A DNA stretch of 64,000 bases. Source: Streptomyces sp. 150FB (GTDB taxonomy: Bacteria; Actinomycetota; Actinomycetes; Streptomycetales; Streptomycetaceae). Shown in pieces: positions 31,130-39,352 of this stretch. The position numbers and the translations under genes are program-made. The notes beneath the pieces are model-generated. The model had not been told where the DNA came from. It was given only the letters and a program-made list of their open reading frames with translations, and ran no database searches. Each line of letters opens with the position of its first letter. The stretch's first letter is position 1. The stretch is taken from positions 6,155,398-6,219,397 of the forward strand of contig NZ_JTHL01000001.1 of the NCBI RefSeq assembly GCF_000818195.1. Reading direction: 5' to 3'.

Positions 31130-31768
31130 ATGCCCCAGACAGACTCCCCAGCCTCGGTGGCGTCGGCGGCCTCGGCGGCGTCAGCGGCGCCGATGGGGCG
31201 CCGCGAACGCAAGAAGGCCGCCACCCGCCAGGCCATCGCCGACGCCGCGCTGCGCCTGTTCCTGGAACGGGGGTACGACGACGTCGGCATCCGCGAGATC
31301 GCGGACGCCGCGGACGTGTCCACGACCACCCTGTTCAAGCACTTCGCCGTCAAGGAGGCCCTCGTCTTCGACGAGGACGCCGACCAGGAGGCCCGCCTGC
31401 TCGCCGCCGTGCGCGAGCGCCCCGAGGGCCAGTCGATCCCCGCGGCGCTGCGCGAGCACGCGCTGCGCTATCGCATGGCCGCCACGGCCGGCGACGCCCG
31501 TTTCGCCGCCTTCTTCGACCTGATCGACAACACGCCGGCGCTGCGCGATTACGTCCAGGCCATGTGGCTGCGCCACACCGACGCCCTCGCCCGGACCATC
31601 GCGGAGGAGAGCGGACTGCCCGCGCGCGATCCCGCCTGCACCGCCCTGGCCCACTTCGCCCTCGAAGCCCCCCGCACCTCCCGAGGCGACCGCGACCCCC
31701 GCGAAGCCGTCATTCGCGCCTTCGACCTCCTCGAAACGGGCTGGGCCGCTGTCGCCTCCAGCCCCTGA
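31130..31768 (+). CDS. TetR-family repressor
   Basis: A 212-aa regulator. After an Ala/Ser-rich start, the HTH is GRRERKKAATRQAIADAALRLFLERGYDDVGIREIADAADVSTTTLFKHFAVKEALVF, a standard TetR N-terminal domain. The helical C-terminal ligand and dimer domain is the variable part. ATG 31130 lies 7 nt after TACGAT, so the mRNA may be leaderless. It is expected to bind the 19-bp palindrome in the shared promoter region, repressing the exporter and itself until a ligand binds. Confidence 0.93.
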   Translation: MPQTDSPASVASAASAASAAPMGRRERKKAATRQAIADAALRLFLERGYDDVGIREIADAADVSTTTLFKHFAVKEALVFDEDADQEARLLAAVRERPEGQSIPAALREHALRYRMAATAGDARFAAFFDLIDNTPALRDYVQAMWLRHTDALARTIAEESGLPARDPACTALAHFALEAPRTSRGDRDPREAVIRAFDLLETGWAAVASSP

Positions 31769-31822
31769 GGCCTTCCGCCCCGACCGCAGGGCCCAAGGCC
31801 TCGCAGGCCGCGCACAGCGGAA

Positions 31823-31852
31823 GGGTCACCCCCGCTCGCGCGAGGGTGACCC
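31823..31852. terminator. Bidirectional hairpin between convergent genes
   Basis: GGGTCACCC (31823-31831) pairs with GGGTGACCC (31844-31852), and CTCGCGCGAG inside the loop is itself self-complementary. It lies between the TetR stop and the stop of the secreted protein gene. Confidence 0.75.
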
Positions 31853-31873
31853 GTTGCCGCCGTTCCTGGAGGG

Positions 31874-32686
31874 CTACTTGCGGGGGAGCGAGGTGTTGGT
31901 GATCGGGAGCGTCCGGCTCGCGCCCGCCACGTAGAGGTCCGTCGGAGCCGTGCGCAGCACGAACGTGTCGTCGTCGCGCGAGACGCGCACGGACAGCACG
32001 AAGAAGCCGTCGTCCTCCGTGGTCGTTTTCACGTGGTCCTCGTCCTCCCAGTAGGTCTGGAGGAAGACCTCGGTGCCCTGGGGGTCGACCCCTTTGGGAA
32101 CCGTGACCTTGCCCTGGACGGTGAGGATGTCGCCCGCCTTCACCTTCGTCTTGTTGACCTGGTAACTGACGGAGCTGGGCTTGGCGTTGGCTGCGACGGT
32201 GGTGTCCGTGTAGTAGCCGTCCTGCGGGGTGTTGAGGTCGCCGTCCTCGTCGTAGAGGGCCGTGATCCGCACCTCGTGCTGGACGTTGAGCAGGCTGCTG
32301 CCGGTCACGTGGTCGATGTCGACATCGGGGATGGTGAACTTCCCGTTGGCGTCGCTGACCGGCTTGCCCAGCTCACGCGGCTCGTAGTAGGTGGGGTCGA
32401 TGGGGTCGCTCCACGGATTCCAGGTGGTGAAGAGGACGACCTCCTGGACGGTGACGGGGATGTTGGGCGCGGGGGTGCCGTCGGCCTTGGTGACGGTGCC
32501 GGTGACGTCGACGGTGCGGTTGTCGTAGTCGGTACCGGCCGGGTTGGTGCTCACGGTCAGCACGTACGCGTCGCCGGGGGAGGCGTCCGAGGGCTTCGCC
32601 GAGGCGGCGGGCGCGGACAGGGCGCCTGCGGCGAGCAGAAGCGCGACGGTGGCGGCAAGTCGCGTCGGCAGGGACTTTCTGAGCAC
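31874..32686 (-). CDS. Secreted Ig-like/beta-sandwich protein
   Basis: A 270-aa exported protein. GTG 32686 is chosen because GGAG is 7 nt upstream and the resulting N-terminus is a signal peptide (RKSLPTRLAATVALLLAAGALSAPAASA, cleavage about residue 30). The mature part has two beta-rich repeats with DGTPAPNIPVTVQEV, VSDANGKFTIPDVDI, VKAGDILTVQGKVTVPKG and a C-terminal VRVSRDDDTFVLRT. These resemble extracellular Ig or carboxypeptidase-regulatory-like modules. No catalytic motif is seen. Function unknown. Confidence 0.75.
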   Translation of the reverse strand: MLRKSLPTRLAATVALLLAAGALSAPAASAKPSDASPGDAYVLTVSTNPAGTDYDNRTVDVTGTVTKADGTPAPNIPVTVQEVVLFTTWNPWSDPIDPTYYEPRELGKPVSDANGKFTIPDVDIDHVTGSSLLNVQHEVRITALYDEDGDLNTPQDGYYTDTTVAANAKPSSVSYQVNKTKVKAGDILTVQGKVTVPKGVDPQGTEVFLQTYWEDEDHVKTTTEDDGFFVLSVRVSRDDDTFVLRTAPTDLYVAGASRTLPITNTSLPRK

Positions 32687-33768
32687 GGGGTAACTCCAAG
32701 TTCGGTCGGGGCTGAAGGAGTTCGCGCCGGGCGGCACCGGTTCCGCCGCGGCGCAGGAGTGCGACGCGCCAGGTTCGACGGGCGGTTCGGGGCGGGAGTT
32801 GTCCCCGGTGGGGCCCCTGTTACGCGGCTGTGGCAGGAGGCGGGTTTGTCCCGTTTGCGGGTTCACCTGGACGTCGGCCGGGGGCCACCCGGCATTGCCC
32901 TCGGCGGATGGACGACGGGCGGGCAGGGGAAGAACCGGACCGGAGACAGCTTCAGGAAATCCGGGAAGACCGCAAACCTGTCCCCGCCGCCCAATGAATC
33001 CGCTGCCACGCTGCCGCCGGATCAGTTCCTCCCGTGAAAGAGAAAACGCCCGGCGTCGTCAGGCACACCGGAAGGCCGTGGCCCGGTAGCGGCCCCGGTC
33101 GAGGGCCGCGGCACATCGCTTTCGGCCATGTCGTCCAGCGCTGCCCCGGCGCCCCGTTCGCGCGACGGGCGGCGGGCAGCGTGCTCGGCGCGGTCCCGCG
33201 CGGGCTCCCCGACCTGCGGGCGGTGGCGCCGTCGGCGGACCTCTCGGGGGGAGCGGCCGGGGTGACGCGTGGTCCGATACGGCCGCTCGTGCGCTTCGTA
33301 CGGTGTCTGGTTCGCGCGGCGGGACAGGCCCGCTGAACAGCGCGTGCGTCGCGGTCAAAGGCGCACCGCGGTACAGGAATTGATCAATTTTGTGTGTCCA
33401 GGAACAGCCGGTGAGCCAGGATGAGCCAGGATGTCCCTGGCGCCCCGCCCGGCTTACGGGTCGTCATGCGCCCCGATTTACCTGTCGAATGCGGGAGTTG
33501 ATCCACCCTTATGGTCAACAACCGCGATCCGGTCAAGAAAACACGGAAGCTTAAGCCGGCGGGTCTGCCGCATTCACCTGATCGCGACAGCCGAGTTACT
33601 GTAGCCAGCGCGTGCGGTGGGTCCGGCGAAGGCGCAGGTCAGATTGGACAGCCGGGAATGGTCTGGTCCGACCCGGCCCGGGGAATGTCGGTGTCTGTGG
33701 GGTAGCAGCCGATGCGTCACCGAGTTGCTCAGATGGCTGTCCGAGAGGCCGATGGAGGGACACTCTTC
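32687..33768. other. Large intergenic region upstream of the AfsR-like gene
   Basis: About 1.08 kb with no credible gene. It holds a perfect 12-bp AT-rich palindrome AATTGATCAATT (33378-33389), a short tandem GAGCCAGGAT pair near 33412-33432 and a stretch of lower GC (33370-33600) that is the likely promoter zone of the regulator. The upstream half (32690-33350) is GC-rich and carries only shadow frames. Confidence 0.5.
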
Positions 33769-36700
33769 GTGCGTGAAAACAGACAGGTACGGTTCTGTAT
33801 CCTCGGCTCGATCGAATGCTGGGACGGTCAGGAGCGGGTACGGATCGGCGGCCCCGTCCATGAGCGCGTGCTGGTCATGCTGCTCCTCGCCCCGGAGCGT
33901 GTGCTCCCGGTGTCGCGCCTGGTCGACGCCGTGTGGGACGAGGATTCTCCGGCCACCGCGGCCCATCAGGTCCGCAAGGCCGTGGCCGAGTTGCGCCAGC
34001 GCATCCCGGACGGCCGGACGATGATCGTCACCGACGGGCCCGGCTATCGCGCCGTGGTCGACCCGGAGCAGTTGGACCTGAGCCAGTTCACCGAGGGGCT
34101 GCGCCGGGCGCGCGAGGCCGCCGTGGCGGGACGGACCGCCGAGTCGGCGGACTTCCTGCGCGGGGCCCTGGCCCTGTGGCGGGGCCCGATCCTCTCGGGC
34201 AGCGGCGGATCGGTGATTCTGGCCGCCTCCGCCGCACTTGAGGAGCGCAGGCTGACCGCTGTCGAACAGCTCTTCGACCTGCGGCTGGCCGGCGGCGAGA
34301 GCAGCGAACTCGTCGGCGAACTGCGGGAGTTCATCAGCGCACAGCCGCTGCGCGAGACGCTGCGCGGGCAGTTGATGCTGGCGCTGTTCCGCTCCGGCCG
34401 GCAGGCCGAGGCCCTGGAGGAGTACGGCAGGGTCCGCGAACTGCTGGTGGAGGAGCTGGGCATCGGGCCCGGGGACAGTCTCAGGGAACTCCACCAGGGG
34501 ATCCTGCGCAACAGTCCCGAACTCGCCGCCCCGCCCCTCGCCGAGGGCCCGCCGGGACCGCCCCCGCTCGTCCCCGACGAGCCGCGCTCCACTCTGCCGT
34601 ACGACCTGCGGGACTTCACCGGCCGCGAGGAGGAACTGAGCAGGCTGCTCGGGTTCGTCGAGGAGGCGGAGGGATCGGGCCCGCTCATCGTCGCGATCGA
34701 CGGCATGGGGGGCAGCGGCAAGACATCCCTCGCCGTGCGCGCGGCCCACAAGCTCGCCGACCGTTACGGGGACGCGCAGCTCTACCTCGACCTGCGCGGC
34801 TTCACCCCCGGCGAGCAGCCCCTCTCGGCCGCCGCCGCCGCGGAAGCGCTGCTGCGCATGCTGGGCGCGCCGAGCGAGCGGATTCCCGACGAGGCGGAAT
34901 GGCGGATCGCCCTGTGGCGTACGACGATGGCCCGGCAGCGCATGGTGCTGCTGCTGGACAACGCCGTGGACGAGGCCCAGGTGCGGCCCCTGCTCGCCTC
35001 CTCCACCGGCACGCTGGTGCTCGTCACCAGCCGGGCCCTGCTGGTCGATCTGGACGCCGCGCACTGCGTCTCGCTCGGCACCATGCCCCCGCAGGACAGC
35101 GCGGCTCTCGTCGTCGGGGTGCTCGGGGCCGCCCGGGCCGAGGCGGAGCCGGAAGCCGTCGCCGAACTGGCCGAGTTGTGCGGGCACTTACCCCTGGCGC
35201 TGCGCATCGCCGCCGCGCGACTGCGCAAGCGGCCCCGCTGGACCATCCGCTACATGGTCGACCGGCTGCGCGACGACGCGCACCGGCTCGCCGAACTCAG
35301 CGCGGGCGAGCGGAGCGTGGAGGTCACGCTCCGGCTCTCGTACGAGGGCCTCGAGGCGAAGAACCGCGCGGCCTTCCGGCTGCTGGGCCAGCACCCGGGC
35401 GCCGAGCTGGACGTCTACGCCGCCGCAGCGGTGCTCGGCACCGGAGCGAGAGAGGCCGAGGCCGTCCTGGAGTACCTGCTCGACATGCATCTGATGCAGC
35501 AGCACGAGACCGGCCGTTACGCCTTCCACGACCTGGTCCGCAGCTTCGCCCACAGCCTGTCGCGGGTGGCGGTCCCCGAGGGCGAGGGCGGCCCGGCGGG
35601 CGGCGACGAGGAGGCCGCCGGCGCGGTGCGCCGGCTGCTCGACTTCTACCAGGCCGTTACCGACACCGTGTGTGACCTGCTCTTCCCCGGGCGGGCCAGG
35701 ATCGACCGTCCCGCTCCCGGCTTCGCCGCCGAACTGCCCCGGCTGGACAGCTCGGACCAGGCCCGTGACTGGCTCGAAAGGGAGCAGGACGGGCTGCTCG
35801 CCGCGATCTCCCTCGCGTACCGGTGGGGGATGGACCGGCAGGTCGCGTCGCTCGCGGGCAACGTTGTCTTCCAACTGGACGTGCGTGGACGCTTCGAGGA
35901 GTTCCGGGAGCTGGGCCGGACCGCCGTCGCCGCCTCGCGCAGGCTCGGCGACCAGGTCCTGTTGCGGCTGAGCCTGTCCAACCTGGCGGTCGCCGACTGG
36001 AAGCTCGGCCGCTTCGAGGAGGGCATCGAGGCCGCTCAGGAGGCCCACGGCCTGGCCGTGAAGCTCGACGACCAGCGGGGCATGGCCAAGGACACCGGCG
36101 TGCTCGGACTGCTGCTCGCCGCGCTCGGGCGGTTCGACGAGGCGCTGCCGCGCCTGGAGGAATCGATCGCGCTCAAGCGGGAGTTGGGGGCGGCCCGGGC
36201 GGAGGCCGAGTCGCTTACGTTCCTCAGCGGGCTGTACGCGGTGTTCGGGCGCTACGCGGAAGCGGCACAGGCCGCCGCCCGCGCGGTCGAACTGGACCGG
36301 CGCATCGGGGCCGACGACCACGAGATAGCGGCCCTGTCCGACCTGGCGCTCGCCAGGCTCGGTCTGGGTGAGTTCCAGGAGGCGTCCGAAGCGCTCAGCC
36401 GGGCACGGGAGTTGGCCATGGGAGTGGTCTCGCCCGCCAACATGTCGCTCGTACTGGCCCTGTCCGCCGAGGTCCACGACCGGCTCGGCAAACACGCGGA
36501 CGCCATAGACAGCGCCGAAGCGGCCCTGGAGCAAGCCGTGTTGAGCGGCGCGCCGATCCGCGAGGCGGCGGTCGGGAACATCGTCGCGCGGCTGTACCGG
36601 CGCCGCGGCGAGCACGAACGTGCCCTGGAACTGCACCAGCAGGCGCACCGGTCGGCGGCGGGCGCGGGGTACCGGGTGGAGGAGGCGCACGCGCTGGACG

Positions 36701-36819
36701 GCATGGCGGCGGCCCTGGAGGGCCTCGGCGAGACCGTGGCGGCACGGGAGTACCAGGTCAGGGCCGACGAGTCGTTCGACGCGATGGGCATACCGCCCGA
36801 GTGCCGACGGCGGAGCTGA
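33769..36819 (+). CDS. AfsR/SARP-type activator: OmpR-like DBD, BTAD, NB-ARC, TPR
   Basis: A 1016-aa regulator. Residues about 1-90 form the winged HTH (VRFCILGSIECWDG, PVSRLVDAVWDEDSPATAAHQVRKAVAELR). The bacterial transcriptional activation domain covers about 95-245 (LDLSQFTEGLRRARE, QLMLALFRSGRQAEALEEYGRVRELLVEELGIGPG). An NB-ARC/STAND NTPase follows at about 280-560 (Walker A IDGMGGSGKTSLAVRAA; MVLLLDNAVDE; LPLALRIAAARL). TPRs fill the rest. Start GTG 33769 has GGAGGGA 8 nt upstream. SARPs bind direct heptamer repeats at 11-bp spacing; such repeats flank the cluster promoters at 39196-39282 and 42949, so this is the likely pathway activator. Confidence 0.93.
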   Translation: MRENRQVRFCILGSIECWDGQERVRIGGPVHERVLVMLLLAPERVLPVSRLVDAVWDEDSPATAAHQVRKAVAELRQRIPDGRTMIVTDGPGYRAVVDPEQLDLSQFTEGLRRAREAAVAGRTAESADFLRGALALWRGPILSGSGGSVILAASAALEERRLTAVEQLFDLRLAGGESSELVGELREFISAQPLRETLRGQLMLALFRSGRQAEALEEYGRVRELLVEELGIGPGDSLRELHQGILRNSPELAAPPLAEGPPGPPPLVPDEPRSTLPYDLRDFTGREEELSRLLGFVEEAEGSGPLIVAIDGMGGSGKTSLAVRAAHKLADRYGDAQLYLDLRGFTPGEQPLSAAAAAEALLRMLGAPSERIPDEAEWRIALWRTTMARQRMVLLLDNAVDEAQVRPLLASSTGTLVLVTSRALLVDLDAAHCVSLGTMPPQDSAALVVGVLGAARAEAEPEAVAELAELCGHLPLALRIAAARLRKRPRWTIRYMVDRLRDDAHRLAELSAGERSVEVTLRLSYEGLEAKNRAAFRLLGQHPGAELDVYAAAAVLGTGAREAEAVLEYLLDMHLMQQHETGRYAFHDLVRSFAHSLSRVAVPEGEGGPAGGDEEAAGAVRRLLDFYQAVTDTVCDLLFPGRARIDRPAPGFAAELPRLDSSDQARDWLEREQDGLLAAISLAYRWGMDRQVASLAGNVVFQLDVRGRFEEFRELGRTAVAASRRLGDQVLLRLSLSNLAVADWKLGRFEEGIEAAQEAHGLAVKLDDQRGMAKDTGVLGLLLAALGRFDEALPRLEESIALKRELGAARAEAESLTFLSGLYAVFGRYAEAAQAAARAVELDRRIGADDHEIAALSDLALARLGLGEFQEASEALSRARELAMGVVSPANMSLVLALSAEVHDRLGKHADAIDSAEAALEQAVLSGAPIREAAVGNIVARLYRRRGEHERALELHQQAHRSAAGAGYRVEEAHALDGMAAALEGLGETVAAREYQVRADESFDAMGIPPECRRRS

Positions 36820-36890
36820 ACAGGCCCTGACGGCGGAGCTGAAAACCGGTTCCGACCGCGGGCCGGCGAACGGCGCGTACGACCGGGTGA

Positions 36891-36941
36891 CCGACGCACG
36901 GATGCCCCGCACCGGGAAGGTGCGGGGCATCCGTGCGTCGG
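36891..36941. terminator. Very strong bidirectional terminator
   Basis: A perfect 23-bp stem (36891-36913 with 36919-36941, loop GGGAA) sits between the AfsR-like gene and the convergent small-peptide gene. Confidence 0.9.
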
Positions 36942-36952
36942 CGAGGGCCCGA

Positions 36953-37153
36953 TCAGAGGTTGGGACCTTCGTCGGACTGGGGGGTGACCGGCGTCCCGTT
37001 CGGGCCTTCGTCCGAGGCGAGCACCATGTGACTCGTGGCGGAGACCGGTGCGGCGACCGCGGCGACAAGCCCGGTCGAGACGGCGGTTCCGATCCCGAGG
37101 GTGAGGACGGCCGCCGCGAGGATCTCTGCCGTGCGAACCACGATGCTGCTCAT
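36953..37153 (-). CDS. Small exported peptide with SDEGPN repeats
   Basis: A 66-aa precursor: basic/polar N-terminus, hydrophobic segment ILAAAVLTLGIGTAVSTGLVAAVAAPVSA (signal peptide or anchor), then a tail of about 25 residues in which SDEGPN occurs twice (ASDEGPNGTPVTP, QSDEGPNL). ATG 37153 has GGCAGG as ribosome site, but that site is inside a 10-bp hairpin with 37190-37199, so translation may be controlled. It lies between the AfsR-like regulator and the biosynthetic genes. It has no recognised homolog; a signalling or structural peptide is speculation. Confidence 0.65.
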   Translation of the reverse strand: MSSIVVRTAEILAAAVLTLGIGTAVSTGLVAAVAAPVSATSHMVLASDEGPNGTPVTPQSDEGPNL

Positions 37154-37199
37154 TGATGCCTGCCTTGTGTGTGGGGTTTTCGTTGCTGACAGGCATCAA
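37153..37199 (-). promoter_or_regulatory. RBS-sequestering hairpin in the leader of the small-peptide mRNA
   Basis: On the reverse strand TTGATGCCTG (37199-37190) pairs perfectly with CAGGCATCAA (37162-37153). The second arm covers the ribosome site and the A of the start codon; the loop is 27 nt. Such a fold would block initiation until opened. Confidence 0.6.
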
Positions 37200-37450
37200 G
37201 TTCTCGGAACCCGCTCCCGTTGAGTTCCGCTTTCGCTACCCCCTGCTACCACTCCGGGGGGAACGGGGCGGGAAGCAGTGAGGTGCCGCCCATAGGCGCA
37301 GGTCAGAGGGGGTAACGGCGGTGCAGTGCGGGGGAGTTGTCCCGTCGGGCAGCGCCTGGCCACGGTCCGGCACATTCCACCCGCATGTGCGCGTACCGCG
37401 TGGGACGTTCCTGACGCCGGCCCGCCGTCAGCCTGTCCCTGAGCCCGCCC
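37154..37450. other. Gap between the small-peptide gene and the ATP-grasp gene
   Basis: About 300 bp. It holds the leader hairpin of the peptide gene and its presumed promoter. No further gene or strong terminator is seen at the end of the ATP-grasp gene. Confidence 0.5.
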
Positions 37451-38788
37451 TCAGCCCTTCTCGGCGCCGAGCAGCCGCAGCGTCGAGGCGACACGGAGCG
37501 ACGCCTCGGCGGGAGAGCCCGCGGTGAGCACCACATGCCCCTGACCGTCCCCGTCCGCACCGGCGTCCGGGACGGGATCGTTCCCGCGCGGGTGCGGCAG
37601 CCGTACGTCCCGCACTCCGGGCAGGCCGGTGATCTCCTTCAGCCTGCACGCGGGCAGCTCCTCCCCGGGCGACAGCCGGAAGGGCACCGCTGACGCGTAC
37701 CGGTGCGCCACCGGCGGCTCCACCGGCGCCCCGGTCAGCGCGCGGAGGAGTTCGGCCTCCGGGGCGAAGCCGGTGGCCAGTTCGATCAGCCGGCCGATCG
37801 GTTCGTCCGCCTGCCGTGCCTGCGAGCGGACGATGCGGGGCCCGTCGGCCGTCAGGACGGCCACGGTGTACGCGAACCCGAACTCGTACCCGGCGAGGCC
37901 GAGCAGCCCGGTGGTCGCCGCGCGAATCTCCGCCTCGTCCCCCGCCGCCAGCGGCGCCGGGAAGAGGTGGTCGTGCCCGGCCGGTCCCGCGCGGTGCAGC
38001 GCGGTGATGCCGAGCACCCGGTGCATGCCGTCCACCGTCAGGGTCTCCACCCCGTACTCGGGACCGTCCAGGAACGTCTCGACGAGGTAGGGCCCGGGAT
38101 GGTCCGACAGTCGCTCCCGCACGCGTCCAGTGTCGATGTCCGGGCGTTCCCGTACGAGAACGGCCCGCGGCCCCGCGGCCCCCGCCCCGAGCGGCCTGAC
38201 CATCGCGGGCATGCCCACCCGCTCGACAGCCGTGGGCAGTTCGTCGAACGACTGCGCACAGACGGATGTGACGTACGAGTGCTCGCTCCCGTTGAGCAGG
38301 CCGCGCATCGCGGACGGGTCGCCGAGCAGGCGGACGGACTCGGCCGGGTTGGGGGACAGCTCCAGTCGCTCCGCCGTCTCCAGCAGCGCGGGCAGGGTGC
38401 TCACCTCGCCGAAGGCCAGCAGCCACCCGATGTGGTGGTCACGCGCCGTCTCGGCGATCAGGTCGCACAGCGCCCGCGCGTCGCCGAAGTCGGCCCGGAG
38501 CGGCACGGGGGCCGGACCCGGGGACGGACCCGGCGGCCCGACCTGACCCGTGAGCCCTTCCGCGCCCGGATCCGCACCCGCGGACACACCCGCGGGCCCG
38601 CTCGGGCCCGCGGGTGTGCCCCAACCGGTCGGCTCCGCACCGGCCTCCCTCGAATCGCTCACCGTCCAGACGGCGTAGCCGGCCGACACGGCCTCCTGTA
38701 CGAGCCGGGGCGACGGCGCGACCAGCAGCAGACGCCTCTGGTCGGGCCCGTCGGGCGCCGGCCCGCTACAGCCGTCCGGTGGCGTCAT
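37451..38788 (-). CDS. Divergent ATP-grasp protein
   Basis: A 445-aa cytosolic protein with ATP-grasp layout: N-terminal Rossmann-like part (RRLLLVAPSPRLVQEAVSAGYAVWTV), central GMPAMVRPLGAGAAGPRAVLV, YLVETFLDGPEYGVETLTVDG and a C-terminal GYEFGFAYTVAVLTADGPRIVRSQARQADEPIGRLIELATG. Where amino-acid ligases usually have Glu and the E-x-N-x-R metal motif, this protein reads AYTVAV and IVRSQARQ, so Mg ligands may be altered. Residues 52-95 are a Gly/Pro/Ala-rich insert. ATG 38788 overlaps the tautomerase stop by 4 nt (ATGA), so translation is coupled. It may ligate or cyclise the cluster product; activity is uncertain. Confidence 0.75.
   Translation of the reverse strand: MTPPDGCSGPAPDGPDQRRLLLVAPSPRLVQEAVSAGYAVWTVSDSREAGAEPTGWGTPAGPSGPAGVSAGADPGAEGLTGQVGPPGPSPGPAPVPLRADFGDARALCDLIAETARDHHIGWLLAFGEVSTLPALLETAERLELSPNPAESVRLLGDPSAMRGLLNGSEHSYVTSVCAQSFDELPTAVERVGMPAMVRPLGAGAAGPRAVLVRERPDIDTGRVRERLSDHPGPYLVETFLDGPEYGVETLTVDGMHRVLGITALHRAGPAGHDHLFPAPLAAGDEAEIRAATTGLLGLAGYEFGFAYTVAVLTADGPRIVRSQARQADEPIGRLIELATGFAPEAELLRALTGAPVEPPVAHRYASAVPFRLSPGEELPACRLKEITGLPGVRDVRLPHPRGNDPVPDAGADGDGQGHVVLTAGSPAEASLRVASTLRLLGAEKG
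38585..38618 (-). repeat. 15-bp hairpin inside the ATP-grasp coding region
   Basis: Arms 38585-38599 and 38604-38618 are perfectly complementary with a 4-nt loop. It encodes part of the Gly/Pro/Ala insert (TPAGPSGPAGVSAG). Confidence 0.7.
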
Positions 38789-39096
38789 GGCGTCGCCCCG
38801 GAGGCCGCCGTGCTCGCCGCGCCCGCCACCGCTGCCGCGAAGGCGTCCCCCGGACCGTCCGCGTTCTCCACGGTTTCCGGGTGCTCGGTGTCCTCCGGAG
38901 AACTTCCCGAGACAAGCGTGTCGGCCATGACGCCGCCTTTACCCCAGTACCCGGGATCCACATCTCTCACGATGACCGTGACGGCCTCCTGCGGGCAACC
39001 GGCAATCCGAGCGACGGACGAGGTCAATTCCGCGACGAGCTCGGCGCGTTGACTACGACCGTTCCCTTTCCACCAGTCCACGGTGACAACAGGCAT
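38785..39096 (-). CDS. 4-oxalocrotonate tautomerase-like protein
   Basis: A 103-aa tautomerase-superfamily protein. After Met removal it begins with the catalytic Pro (PVVTVDWWKGNGRSQRAELVAELTSSVARIAGCPQEAVTVIVRDVDPGYWGKGG), matching the 4-OT pattern including the Arg before the second strand and the WG-GG end. The last 40 residues are an Ala/Ser/Glu-rich tail not found in 62-aa 4-OTs. AAGGAG is 6 nt before ATG 39096. It is the first gene of a two-gene operon with the ATP-grasp gene, divergent from the serine acetyltransferase operon. Confidence 0.88.
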   Translation of the reverse strand: MPVVTVDWWKGNGRSQRAELVAELTSSVARIAGCPQEAVTVIVRDVDPGYWGKGGVMADTLVSGSSPEDTEHPETVENADGPGDAFAAAVAGAASTAASGATP

Positions 39097-39195
39097 GACG
39101 GTCTCCTTCCCTACGTATACGGGAGCGGGCCCCACGTCACGACATTTCAGTCGCGCGCGACGGTCCCGCCGATCCAGCCGAGCCTGGGCGGTGCC

Positions 39196-39224
39196 GTTCC
39201 CGTATCCCTCCCGCCGAGTTCCCG
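39196..39224 (-). promoter_or_regulatory. SARP-type heptamer repeats facing the tautomerase/ATP-grasp operon
   Basis: Three heptamers start at 39196 (GTTCCCG), 39207 (CCTCCCG) and 39218 (GTTCCCG), exactly 11 bp apart. On the reverse strand they read CGGGAAC, CGGGAGG, CGGGAAC, i.e. oriented toward 39096. SARP activators bind such direct repeats on one face of the helix. Confidence 0.75.
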
Positions 39225-39253
39225 TTCCGTGCCCCCCGATGCGTACGGGACCG

Positions 39254-39282
39254 GAGGAACCAGCCGGGAAGCAATCGGGAAC
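39254..39282 (+). promoter_or_regulatory. SARP-type heptamer repeats facing the serine acetyltransferase operon
   Basis: Three heptamers start at 39254 (GAGGAAC), 39265 (CGGGAAG) and 39276 (CGGGAAC), exactly 11 bp apart and oriented toward 39353. No textbook -10 is obvious 8 bp downstream; the region 39290-39312 is the candidate. Confidence 0.75.
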
Positions 39283-39352
39283 CGGCGCGGGCACGCTTTC
39301 TCCCAGTAACCGAACCCCAACACTCGGTCGACGAAGTCCCCAGGAGCGTCCG

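Noticed and set aside
32690-33360. Possible small genes in the gap before the AfsR-like regulator
   Set aside because: Open frames exist on both strands but lack ribosome sites, codon-position bias and any recognisable motif.
33640-33690. CGGGAAT words upstream of the AfsR-like gene as SARP boxes for autoregulation
   Set aside because: The two GGGAAT words are 27 bp apart, not a multiple of 11, and there is no third copy.
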